Shown here: piece after piece, positions 1 to 12,594 of the stretch | Numbering within the stretch: the first letter of the stretch is position 1 | How the letters are laid out: every line of letters starts with the position of its first letter | NCBI GenBank assembly: GCA_008933995.1 | Contig: WARS01001868.1 | Span: 1,736,001 to 1,800,000, forward strand | Direction of reading: 5' to 3' | Source of the DNA: Datnioides undecimradiatus | Lineage: Eukaryota > Chordata > Actinopteri > Lobotiformes > Datnioididae | Length of the DNA: 64,000 nt | Made by a program: the position numbers and the translations under genes | The notes under the pieces: model-generated | The model's database searches: none | What the model saw: the letters and a program-made list of their open reading frames with translations, nothing else | What the model was told of the DNA's origin: nothing

Positions 1-3000
1 TGGCATATTATCATCTACATTTACTTTGTGTGTGCACAAAACGACCCCAGCAGAGGGCAGGGCCCAGGTGGGCTGAGCCAAAGGTTGAAGTTCTGCTGGG
101 AAGGAAATGAGGATCTTAAGGACGCTCTGCAGCTACGACTTCAAATTACAGCCTTTTCCAGATGAGCGACTGGACTCCAATCCAGTTTGTTCCACTGGAG
201 TGAACAGCTATCCGTCTGCATCAAATATTCAAAGAATGGCCCCTGTATTCTGCCGAGATGACTACTTCAATCTTCCTTCCTCACACTAATCTGCACTTTC
301 TCATCAGGTTTTTGTTTTGTTTGGTTGTTTTTTTTTTTTTGGTTTACGCGTTCAACCCTAATTTCACATTACTTTACATACTGAAAAACGACTAAAACTT
401 GGACGCACGCAGGAAGGTTCACAGGCAAAAAAATGGAGACACTCGATCACGCTGAGTTGTGTCTCGTATCACAGTTGCTTTCAGTCCTATAAATTACCCA
501 CATTTCTCTCTGATCACCTGGACGAGCTGACAGGACGTGCCGGGGAGAATCCATCCACCGACAAGGCCTTGTATTCTGCATGGTTTCTGAAGGACACGAG
601 CTGTCCACTTAGTGGAGAGGGAAATTGAACATCTCTTTTTCATGGAGAAAATAGCGAGAGCGCGCGTGCGTGTGTGTGAAATTAGACAGGTGTGTGTGAG
701 CTCGTGTGTTTCTGCTTCGTGTGATCGTGATGCATTTGTCTGAGCGCGGCGATGACAGACAACAGATCAGAGAAGCAGAGGCACGGTGACTAATGCCTGC
801 ATTGAGTGACTGACAGCGCTGAACATATCACTGCTTCTCATCTCCTGCATCTTCAGTGATAAATCTCATCTGTCTCATCTTAAAAGTGGAAGTGCCGCTG
901 AGTGCAGGAGCCAGAAGTTGCAGTTTAAAATCAATATTGAAGAACAGAGTGATTTTCGAGGTATGCTGCTGTGCAGTTTGTGTCTTGCAGGCCTAATGGC
1001 TGCAGCGTAGTAGAGGAAATGGCCTCTGTCTTGTCAATTATCTGGACAGATGACATACCCTGAAGTTAAAGCCTGAGTGAGTAGATGCATCTGGATCCAC
1101 TGGTGGAATGTCACTGGTTTTCTGATTTTAACTTTGCTAATTTAATCAGTAGAGTTAAATTGTGAGATGGAAAGTCTTGCAAGTCGAAACTTTGTAGACA
1201 GTGCATCCCCTTGACCTGCTTTTCTGACTCCTACCACATAGTACCAGCCTGGGAAGACCACGAGTACTTCTAGCCTTGCAATCCTTCCGCACGAATGATG
1301 TGACACTCCGACTTTTCAAGTGCAGTGTCTCTTTAGCTACCTCTCTTTCGGATGACAGCCTGCACTGGGATTTCTCCCGATCCCTTTCTTCAGTCCCTCC
1401 ACACACAAATAATACATGGGCACAGTCATATGTTAATGTGCAAGATGTCTGCCTTCACTGCAAAGTCATCAAAGTGGGAGTAGCTGCTCTGAGCTGAAGG
1501 AAGTTAAGATGGGACAGCTGGATCCATCACAACCCTGTCTATTTACTTGGAGAGAGAGAGTGAGACAGGAGTGATGAAATGGGAGAAGATGAGTGGAGGA
1601 AAAGACAAAGAAGGGCAAGAGAGAGAAAGAAAGTCTGGGAACAGAAGGAAATAAGTGATTCAAATGTATTCCAGTCCGCATTAGAAACCGCACACGCAAG
1701 GTGGTGTTTTAATCAGCTGCTGTAATTATGGGTCAATACCTCTGTTTATCAGACTGTCCTCCCAAGAAAAAAACGAGAGTATCAGTTGTTTCTGCAAATG
1801 TTTACATTCAATCGACAAAGCCCCCCAGCGGCCGTTTAAATTTAAATGACTCTTGGAAGTCGGGATTAAAGGAGGGTGTCAGATGATGTCATAGAGCCAT
1901 GAAGTCTGCAGAGAAAGATGGTCAGGACGGACAACAAAACATCAGACTTTACCCTTTTTGTCCAGTTTTCTACTGACAGAGCTGGCTGCCATTAATTGTG
2001 ACCCCTGTCGTTAACCTAAAACATGACCTTTTTGTTTTTGAACCTATTTAAAATCAAAAGTTCATGCTTGTACCTAAATCTAATCAAATGCCACCCTGTC
2101 GATAGTAGTTGTGGATCTTTTATATGTTTCTCTAAGGATTGTGGACTGGTTGGCTATGTCGTCTTTAAGTCATAATCCTTGTCTCATAATTACTGGTGCT
2201 AATGAGTAGAACATTTACGATACAGGTTCCCGATCTTAGTTTGCATTTACATGTGCATCAACCACTGGAGGCAGAAAACAAGTCTTGTGTGGCTCAGTTT
2301 ACAGTCAATAGAAAAATAACACATAGGTTCACAGCAAATGTCAGTGTATTTTCCTGCACTATCTGTTTGTGCAGTATGGTGTTCACGCATGCCAACTCAT
2401 GTATGATTAATGCTGTTACGGCTGTGTTTAGGCAACCCAAAGAACTCTACCTAAACCCAAAGATCAAGGTTAGAGAAAAGAGAACAGTAACGCAAGACGC
2501 TGCATGTGTGCCCTTTTCTATATTTAACCAAAACCATGTCCTTTCCTGTCAGAGTTATTTTCATGGCAGGATGGGGTTCCCAAAGTCCAGCGTTATGTAT
2601 GGCAGACATCCTGTGATTCAGACGTAGAGCAGGAAGTGTGTGGTGGCAACCTGCATGGCTGCCCATCACTTTAAGCGTGTGTGTGTGTCAGAAGGGGGGA
2701 ATGCTTTGAGTGGTCCGTGGTGGGAGACTAGAAAGACCGCTACATCAGTGCAGTCCGTTTACCATTTAACATCAACCCTGAACACCTCAGTGTTATGGCT
2801 GTGTGGTACAAGAAGTCACACTTTGTGGATGGAAGGAATTGTTGCCAGAGAACAAAATCCAGACAGCAATTATGTTTCCTCCAAAACATCTGCAGAGGAA
2901 TCGTTTGGTAGGATATAAACATGATTTTGTGACATTTATACATAAGACCATGTAGCGTTGTACATGTATTATCTACATAACTGCAGGCTCACACTATGTT

Positions 3001-3801
3001 TTGCATGGAGCCAATGATCTGTGCTAATTATCTGTTAGATATAATCATTATCAGCCTGGATCTGTATCTGTGTGTTTCTCTGTCCACTATTCTGGCAGTC
3101 TGTCTCTGTGAAGTCATGTCGACTCTGTGTATTTAATGATACGAGGGCTGCCTGTTTTAGACAGCAGAGACGCAGCAATTAGGGGAATAAATAATAAGAA
3201 AGATAAACAAACATCAAGGGGGAGTCATGTGGTGGCAGAGCCTGAGAAAGCAGCTGGAAGCAGCAGTTAATGGGGCTTTATCTGTCTCTTTACTGTAGTC
3301 GACGCCTATTCCTCTATTCCTCTCCGGGGACACAGCTATCGCTGCCTCTCTTTTATTTTCTGTTTTGCACTCTCCTCCCACTGTATTTTTTTTACTTTTG
3401 CTCCCAGATTTCATCCACTGTAACCGTTCCAGCCCCCCGGTCTTTCCTTTTGTCTTTTCTTCTGTGATTCCCCATTTTATCCTCCATCTCTCTTTATCTT
3501 TCTTTGCCCATCTGTCCGTCCATGCAGCCTTCCCCCTTTAGCTTCTTTGCTGCTGCCCGTTGCACCAGTGCTCACTGAGGAGTGCACTGGATAAATTGGG
3601 TTGTGGACATCCGTTTGAGAGGAGTGGGTGGAGGAGAAAATAGGGGGGTATAGGCGATGCGGGGGGGCTGAGCAGTCAGTACAGCAGGGAGTAGGGCAGT
3701 TGTGTCAAAGCCCTGACAGTCTGCCTGCCTCTCTGACTACGGCGGTGAGACTCGGGAGGAGGAGCTGGAGGAGGGTCCGCATTGACGTGCTCTAACCTGC
3801 G

Positions 3802-3975
3802 ATGACAGACTGCATCGATGCGGCTCTGACCCAGCAGGAGATCTCCCTCCTCCTGTACTCTGTGTTCGATCAGCCGTCACTGAGAAGGCCCACTCGCTAC
3901 TCACAACAACTTCCTCCCCTGATACCACAAAACACTCAACCGGCTACACAACCTGCTGGAGTAATAGTGGAGTGA
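3802..3975 (+). CDS. uncertain 57-codon small ORF inside the ntng2 intron, opposite strand
   Basis: ATG at 3802 has G at -3 and an in-frame TAA two codons upstream. The frame reads MTDCIDAALTQQEISLLLYS, then a Pro/Gln-rich tail, and stops at 3973-3975. The N-terminal half could form an amphipathic helix. The upstream 150 bases are GC-rich and purine-rich, like a 5' UTR. I recognise no family and see no convincing donor, so it may be a chance frame. Confidence 0.12.
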   Translation: MTDCIDAALTQQEISLLLYSVFDQPSLRRPTRYSQQLPPLIPQNTQPATQPAGVIVE

Positions 3976-4010
3976 GAGCCTAATGGGCAATGAGTGTCAG
4001 TGCTTTTGTC

Positions 4011-4031
4011 AGAGAGAGAGAGAGAGAGAGG
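4011..4031. repeat. (AG)n microsatellite
   Basis: Ten uninterrupted AG units in the ntng2 intron. Confidence 0.95.
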
Positions 4032-4252
4032 CTTAACACCCAAACCAGGGCTACCATGAAGGTCCTCAGTGTATGCAGGAGATGAAGGAAATCACAGTAG
4101 AGTTTACAGGAAATTATAATAAAATTAGCCCAAAAGTTAGCGGCGCCTTTGTGAGGTACACGAAGAGAGTTGTGAGGTCCAACTTTGTGTTGTTCTTATC
4201 ATTAATTCACTTGGATGTTTGACCTTCACTGTGCAGAATGATGTATGTGCAG

Positions 4253-4397
4253 AGCAGTGGTGGAGTGTAACTAAGTACATTTACACAAGAACTGTATTTG
4301 ACTGCAAATTCAAGGTACTAGTCCCATTTTATGCAGCTTCACACTTCAGCAAATCATTGTACTTGATTACTTTTCAGATTGCAATTTAGCATACTCT
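4253..4397 (+). repeat. degenerate teleost dispersed repeat (GTAACTAAGTACATTTAC family)
   Basis: The block GTGGTGGAGTGTAACTAAGT followed by ACATTTACACAAGAACTGTA, AAGGTACTAGT, CCATTTTATGCAGCTTCACA and TTACTTTTCAGATT matches, in order, a repeat I know as abundant in spiny-rayed fishes. It is diverged and shortened relative to the usual form. No coding capacity. Confidence 0.6.
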
Positions 4398-5508
4398 TCT
4401 TGTCCTGTGAAAACAGCGTATCCCCAGTTTTGAATGGTTCTGATTTACTAACTTGAAGTTTTAGTGCACACACACTGAGAGTGGACAGTGAGGAAGGGGG
4501 CATATTGAGACTGGTATTTGCATATTCACATAAATTCTGTATTTTTCAACGAGGGGCATGAAGTGGATGGCATTTTTACTGCACAACTGCGCCTTTTTGA
4601 AGTAGAAAAGTTTCAGACATAAATTATTATGCAAAGCAGAGTCTTTTTATATGTCTGAAAGTATATCTTTAAGTGCGTCTATAAATTAAAACCTGATTGG
4701 TTGAGGGCGGCCTGCAGAGAAGCCGAGCCCTCCAACTCGGTGCATCCCGAGCGAAGCGGGAGGCGACCAAGCGAAGAAGTGGGAGTAGCGTGAAGCTAGG
4801 ATCATTGATCAGCAGCACGCCTTATTGGCTTCTTCTGAAGTCTTTATCACCACGTCCCCTCCCACTTCCTCCCCCGCCTCGCCTCGTAAATTCAGAGCAG
4901 CTAATTGGACATGACTGCGTTTATGTTCGAGCTTCATAAATTTCTTTCTCTGAAGGGAGAGGATCGATTTTCCTCGAGTGCAGGCTCCCGTAGCAGGGGA
5001 GTCTCTTCAAACGTTCCCTCTCCTCTCAACCTCCACCCTTTTTTTCCTTTTTTTCCTCCAACTCCGCCATCCATCCTCTCTCTCTCTCTCACATGTGCTC
5101 CTTCTCTCTCCCTCCAGACTAAACAGGTAATCTATAACTGACCTCCCCTGCGAACATGTGGTGAGCAGGAATTACAGCAAGCCGCTTTTCATAACCACAT
5201 AAGTCCTTTCACACATTTCAATCAACCCCTCTCACTCTCCTCTCATTAATAACAGAACTGATGACATTTTTTAAACAAATCATTTCACCCAAGCTCATTA
5301 TCTGTCATTATCTAAAGGAAGTTGTTGACAGCAAAAGACCACAAACGTTTTAGATACATTTCCTGTCTCAATCCCCTCATCCTGTCTTCCTCCATCTCTT
5401 TCCACTGTCACAGTTTTCTTTTTTTAGTGGGCATATCCCAAAAGCCATCTTTCCACTTGAGCTAAGTGGAACTGAAGTGTGATGACTGTGCGTTTAATGG
5501 TCTTGTAA

Positions 5509-5533
5509 CACACACACACACACACACACACAC
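5509..5533. repeat. (CA)n microsatellite
   Basis: Uninterrupted CA repeat of about 12 units. Confidence 0.95.
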
Positions 5534-6160
5534 TTGTACATACATACTGTTCATGTACCTGCTAAATATGTTCAGTGTTAAGAGGACGCATTCTTGTTTT
5601 TGTCTTTAAAAAAAAAAGAGATGAGTGAAATGTCCAACAAAAAGACATCTTAAATTATTCAAAGCGGGTGAATGACCTTGATTGTCTTTGCAATCCACAC
5701 CGTGTGTGTGTTTGCAGTGTGCGGGGATGTGTGACCTCCCCGGTGTGTACGTGGGATGATTCATTACATTAGCACAGTTTGCTCTGTTTGAGTTTAAAAG
5801 TGTCTTTTAGTTTGTGATTTTTGCACTAGATGGAGGAGCTGGGTGGAGAGACATGGCGGGAGAGACAGAAAGCAAGGGAGATATTGTGTGTGACTAAGGG
5901 TATGAGTGAATTATTTACACAGGATACAGTAAATGGCTATTGCGTGTATGCCTAGCCGGCGCTCAGACCCGAGAACAACTCTCTGATTGGTTGATTCTGG
6001 TCGTGTCAAAAGCAGCAGACAGAGTCGGGCCCACTTTGAGCTACCTGCTCTCTGAAGTATGGACTGTATGCACAGAACCAAATAACTAAATAATGGAGCC
6101 CGGGCACATCCTGTTCCCTGGTCTAGACCTCAGAGGACCATTCTCATGTGCACAGCAGAG

Positions 6161-6162
<2 letters not shown>

Positions 6163-6218
<56 letters not shown>
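6163..6218. repeat. (TG)n(AG)n compound microsatellite
   Basis: About 20 TG units run directly into about eight GA units. Confidence 0.95.
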
Positions 6219-8554
6219 CTCTATATTGGAGCAGTTCAGGTGTGGGTTTCATGCCAGCTGTGTAAAAATGTACTGTTTCTGCTGGCCTTTCAAACTGCAG
6301 GGGTAATTAATGTGCAGCTATCAGAGGATTTTGTCGCCTTGGCTTTTTCCAGTGATTCTCACTCTTGTAGTTAAAAAAACACAAATAACCCCAAACGTAC
6401 AAACAAACAAAAACCAGTGCAGACCGAAGAACAAAGACTTATACAGCCACCACGTGCAGATAAGCTGTAACAACATGCACATTAACTTTTACTTTTCAGC
6501 CTTTTAAATGCTAAGTGATCATCCACCAAGACGCTGGCCAGTCAAATATGTGCAAGTGCATATGCCTGGTAGATTGCTCTGCCATCTACCTTGTATTTCC
6601 ACTGTTCACAAATGTCAAAACAAAAGTTACATTTATTGCAGCAGTGACTCTCCAGAATTGTGAAATTCTGTATTAGTATTAGAAGCTGCTACTCAAACTG
6701 GACCTCCTGGATTAGATTTTACAGTACGAGAATAATAAACAGTTAAGCCCCTTCTCAATTTAATTTAAGTATTTTATGCCTAGAATCTAATAAAATGCTT
6801 CCAGACACACACCTTTCTGTCAGAACAAACATGACTCGACAATCTAAGGTGCATTGAACTAACATAAACACATTACACAAGTGCTCATTCAAATCTACAT
6901 CACTTAATATCTCTTGATAAAGAAAAAGTTCAGACTCAAAACTTTCCTACGCAAAACAAAGCAAAACAAATGCGCAAAATCAAATTTATTGGTCAATATT
7001 TTTTCTCTTTGATTCCTCAAAATAAGATTTCTGCATAACACAGTTTTATGAGTTTCTGCGTAAAAGTCCCACATCAGGACTATCTCGTAGTTTCCTCTGC
7101 TAATCTCCACATGATACTAATGAAATGTTATTGCCCTATAAATAACATATGCTGAATGTTATCACCCACAAATAGATGTGCTCTCAAAAGTCACTGACCA
7201 CTGTGATGGGTGACCCTTATTAATTCGTCCACACAAGACATATTTTACTGGCATTTGGCACTTGGTGGGTGGTAATTTAAGACTCCGCACGCTAGCATTG
7301 TAATATTCATGCAGCATGATGCAGCATGAATGATGCAGAATGGCTGACACGGTTCTTAGTGAGGCAGCCATGTCACTGCATCTCAGTGTGTCTCTAAAGT
7401 GTGTCCGGCCTGGCTCCATCCCGCCCTGATCGTCCTGAGATCACTGTGTAACTGTGCTGGATATTAGAGTGTAATCTCCCTGCAGAGTCCTTACTGCTGC
7501 TGAATGTGTTTTAATGAACACTACAGCAAAGAGTAACACCTGGGGAGAGAGGAAATTGGGTGTGAGTTGGGGGAGTAGGTGAGGGGGTATTATTATACAT
7601 CCTCTTCTTATTTAAGATATGAACGAGGAAGAAGAAGAAGTCAAAGGAGTTGCGAGGCAATGGGAGGAATGAAAAAGTGATGAAGAGACAGAATCTCTGG
7701 GACGACATGGGGTTTGGGGGGAGGATCTTCCTGTTGCGCAGTCTCCCACAGAGTCTTCGGACCCCCGGGGGTGTTGTGTATCTTTGTAGGATCTTTTATG
7801 TCTGCCGTGTGTGTGTTTGTGTGTGTGTCAGAATTTGAAAACTTTGCATTTGAGAGCAGAATACACACTCTCTCTGAGACAATGTGCCCGCCGCACGAAC
7901 TCTTGAACCTCTAATCTGTGATGGCATGTTATTATAAATTAGCGCACCCAACACATTTGCAAACCTGCACCCGCGGGCCTCCACCCGTCTTCACCCGTGC
8001 ACCTCATGTTTTTTCCTTTTTTGCACAAACAAAAAGACTTTACATACATTTGCTAATTGTTGTAACCGTGTGTCCTCTCATTTAAATGACAGACTCATTT
8101 GCAGAAAGTCTTCTAGAAGTCACACACACAGACATGCAAATACAAAACACACATATAGCTGTTTCTGTATAGCCCTGTGTGTGTGTGTGTGTATTAGTGT
8201 CTAATTCCGGTGAGACCGGTGAGGGGAGGATGCCTGGGGAAGAATAGCTGAGCTGGGATCAGCCAGAGGACAGGGGTTAATATAATTATCCAGCTAAAAC
8301 CTTGAGACTGAAAGAACATCATTAGTCATAGAGAGAAGAGAGCTGCCTGAGGAGAGGAGGTGAGGAGAGAGGAACAGAGGAGGAGAAGGGGGAAGGAGGA
8401 AAGGAGAGCTCCAAACCACAACAGTGCAGTTAGCAAGACAATTAGTACAAGGACTAAAACTTGGGGGTCTTTGTGTTTAAAAAAGAAAAAAAAAGGAAAA
8501 AACAGAGGACAGTGTTTACAAGTGCTCTGAGCAGTAGCAGGGACCGCTTCGCTT

Positions 8555-8700
8555 ATACAGTAATTATGATATTTTGCTTAATAATCTCCATATAAATTAA
8601 TTACTTCTGGTGAAATTAGACTCATATCTGATGATATGCTTGTGAAGCAAAGGCCCGGCACTAGTTTGCATTTAATGAAATGACCTCTACAGATTTAATA
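8555..8700. promoter_or_regulatory. candidate conserved non-coding element, TAAT-rich
   Basis: An AT-rich block with many homeodomain-type cores (TAATTATGATA, TTAATAATC, AAATTAATTAC) in a non-repetitive context. It has the look of an ancient enhancer, but I cannot test conservation from one sequence. Confidence 0.2.
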
Positions 8701-11700
8701 TGAAGCTGTAGTTATTGAACTATTTTTTTTTTTTTTTAGAAACCATAAAGTGGTCAGCAGATGAGTTGATGGGTAATCAAGTACAAGTGTTCAGACAGGT
8801 GCTATTAAGATTGTGGAAAACCTGCACAGTTTTGTTCAAGATTTCAAATTGGACGTTTGACTTTGGACAGTATAAACATGACTTTCGAATAGAGATATGG
8901 AGTCAAATAAAAAAAAACTAAGGCTGCAACTGAAGATTATTTTCATTATCTGCAAATCTGGCAGCGATTTTCTCAGTTCATCAATGAAATGTTTGGTCTG
9001 TAAAATGTTCAATGATGCCTTTTAAGTTGCTGAGAATCTCAAGAGATTCATTTTACTATCACGCAAGATGAAAGTAGCGATTCCTCTCAAATGACGACAT
9101 GGAGCAAGGGAATATTTGGTGTATTTAGCTCTAAAACACTGTTTCTTTAAAAAGTAATCAATTAATTGACTAATCGTTTTAGCTCTACAGTAGTTATGTT
9201 ATTAAACTTTTTACAGTCTGGCTGGAAGATTTACATAAAACACAAAGTGCACTGCATCCCACTTTATTATCTATATATATAGATCATTTTATTTTTTTAT
9301 TTTTTTGTCAGAGATTGATTATGAGATTGCTGCTTAATCAAGAGTTTGTTATAATAGGACATTAAATGCACCAAAGCTGAGTTCTTCATGGAGTAATGAT
9401 GCAATGAGTATTGATCACTTATTAGTTACATGGAATTAAGCCCCTGATTAAGAGTTAATGATTACTTCACAAAGTGATTATGAATTATACTGGTTCATTG
9501 TTATAACATGAGCTTAACATTTCATTTTTGACCCTGGAATCAGTTCCTGACAAAGAAACCTCACCCCAACATCAGCTTAGTTGCTGTTTACAATCCATAC
9601 CGCATGGTCTTTATCAGCAGATGAAGCACTACCTTCACGACATAATGTGTAAAAGTGATCAGAGTGGTGGAAAGGTTAGACAACTGCAGTTCATCTTCAC
9701 TGATGAAGTCCTTGTGATACAATCAAAAGCTCCGTAACAAGCAAGTTATTGGACCTCGAGTTGTTGATGGTTGTTGTTAATTACACTACAAGAGTATATT
9801 GCAGCCAGTCCTCACTAATTATCCTCTGAGAGTTGTAAGTTATTCATTAATTAGCATTTCCTGCTTTGTTTCTTACTTGTTCTGATGTTACAACTCAACA
9901 TTTTGTGTCTTATTCAAAGTTTTACAAACTAAACGATGATCACCATGACATCACCTGCTTTCTTGTTTAGCTGGATTGAAAACTTGCAGGCTCTCGACTC
10001 TCTGGACTCCACGAAGGGACAACACTGGGAGGGTTTCTTATATCAAGAACGGACTGATCACAGTAGGAGCCGCTGTGTTTCTCACTGACAGACTTTTTTT
10101 TTTCACTCTCTCTGTCTCTCTCTCACATTTAGACTCCAGCAGTGAAGTTGTTTATCCATCTACATGCTAGTAATGACAGCGACAGTCCCGCATTAAAGAC
10201 GCCGGTGTGTTTTTGAACACACCATGCCTGTAATAATGCTATGCTAATTAATGTGGCTGACTGAGAACAAACCATCTTTCCAAGGACACCCTCCCTCTAC
10301 CTCATGTTCTCCCACTTACAATTCCCAGCATGCTTTTCAGCTTTAAAGCACGCTTGCGGTATCAAGAGATTCCCCTCTCACCAGATGCTGGGTAAGGCAC
10401 AGTGCAGGCGCTAGTGGGGAGAATTCTTTATTGTATTTGTGAATTTAAAAGGATATTTATGGGATGAGTAAGAGGGAGGGGGTGGGAAGGTGGAGGAAGA
10501 AAAGAAAAATCTATTGAAGAGGGAGGAGATGAAAAAAAGACGTTTGTCTGTGAAACAAAAGACGGGAAATGAAAGGAAAACAGGCGAAATCGCTGACTTT
10601 AACTTTCTTCCCTTCTGAGGGGAAATAAACTGTGATTATCAAATCAGTTACAACCATTGTGTCATAAATCATCGCATATGAGAGGAACAATGACACATTC
10701 CTCATTGCGGTCCCTCAGCTTTCTGCATGCCTTTCTTTTCTGGGGAGTGCTCATGAATGATTTAAAAAGTGATCTGTTTCCGAGCCTCGGCTGCCTCGGA
10801 GGGGAGATGGCTCAGAGGGGGAGGAGTCTGAACGGGGTGGGTGGATCCACGGCATGCAGGTCTCCTGTCTGGAAGAGAGAACACACCAGCCACCGGCTCT
10901 ATGTTCTCCTCACCACACATCAAGCACAGATGGTATATTTCATTCATGAGCGAAAGTGCAAAGCGTTTTTTGCCTCATGAAACGGAATAGTTTTCAACCG
11001 ACGGGTGGAGAACACGGAGAATATATGTGGGGAGACTATGTTACCCTGCTCTGTGGTGGCCGTGTGAAGTGGAGAATAATATTTACGAAGCATCACACCT
11101 CACATCATTCATCACAAAATCACACACCCCAGCTAGTCCCATGAAACTAGGAGTTAATCCATCATCTGCCTCCCTCTTTTCTTTCTCTCCCTCTCCCCCT
11201 GATCCAGGCTTATACCTCCCATCCTCTCACCTTCACTCTGCAAAGGACGCGAAAGAAAAACTTTGGTGTGATTCAGAAACAGTAGTGACAGTTTCCAGCG
11301 TCAAAGTCACCTCACATGGATAATAAAAGACACAAAAAGACTGGAGGGTAGCAGAGGAGGAGCATCTGTTCCTCCTTGTTCTGCGGTGGAGAAGATGGAC
11401 AAGCCTCGAGGCCACAGAGATTCCTCACTATCCACCCTGTCATCCTCATTCATGCTTCCAGTACAACAATGAACCTTTGTGACTGTAAGATGTAGCACTG
11501 GAAGAAACTCTAATTAGTCCATCCCCCAGGAGGTAGTGTGACTGCTAAAAGTACAGATCAGGGTTACTGAAGGTCTCTGGTTTCCACGTTTAAATGAGTG
11601 TGTTGCAGAAAATTTAAATCATATTTTCTGTTGTTTTTCTGCATATATGATGAGAGTTATGGCGTTATGCCAAAGCTGCTCTGAGTTCTCCACAGATTTA

Positions 11701-12568
11701 GCTTTGCACCTCACTGTCAGACTCAGAAATGCAGCAGAACGTGAGATACCGTCTGATTTTATTCCACTCATCTTCGTTCTCATAACCAGGCACCTACATT
11801 ACCCACAATGCAACTCTAAGCAGGAAGTCAGGCTGAAACCCGTCCTGCTGCGTCAGTGGGGGCGCGTTGTTTAAGGTACCAGTGAGACACTGAAATAAGA
11901 TCCAGGGAGTCCAGCTGGAGTAACAGATTAATGTAGTTAAAGGCTTATCAGACATCAAAACATGGCACTGAATGGTTTGTAGTACTCACACGCAGGATTT
12001 TATTTGTCTGGAAAAGTCATCACAGTGATGTGTAATGTCAGTTTCCCTTTAATCATCTTCCCTCGATTGTATGTCAGGCTGCAGGTCGGGAACCACTATT
12101 TTAGTTAACATGGAGTTTTTAATCTCCCGTTTAATGGGAGAGGGTAAACAACTTGTTTTGTTGCACGTATACTTAACTTCTTATTTTATTGTTTCTAAAT
12201 ATTTGCTTATAATGAGGTTTTAATGAATCATAAGACTCTTTCTCCAGATGTGGCACCACATCAGCAAAGAACATGTGGCCCTTTTTCTTCTTTTACAAAG
12301 CGTAAATCGACTTCATCGACCACATCTTAATTTTTTCATTGATAACTGAGATCGCGTGTTGTTTTTCAGCGTCATCAGTGAGATATTTTTTTAATTTATG
12401 ATCTGCTCTAATTTCTAGCCAGTTTGCACAAGGCACAACGCACTTATGGCCAGTGTCAGAAAAAAACTTTGTGGCCAACAAGTTATTTAAAAATGAGCTA
12501 CACCTGTCCGCTGCGTTCGTTCCCCTGACCTGAGACGCACCATGTTGTCGACCAGCTCCGCCTCAGTC

Positions 12569-12594
12569 ATTTGCATAGTGAGCTGCATTTGCAT
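12569..12594. promoter_or_regulatory. paired POU octamer motifs in the ntng2 intron
   Basis: Two perfect ATTTGCAT octamers (12569-12576 and 12587-12594) in the same orientation, 18 bases start to start. The reverse complement ATGCAAAT is the classical POU-domain site. Neural POU factors are plausible binders for a neural gene, but function is inferred. Confidence 0.4.

Noticed and set aside
2196..2627. 143-codon plus-strand frame
   Set aside because: No domain, no splice context, composition like the surrounding intron; it lies in an intron of ntng2 on the opposite strand.
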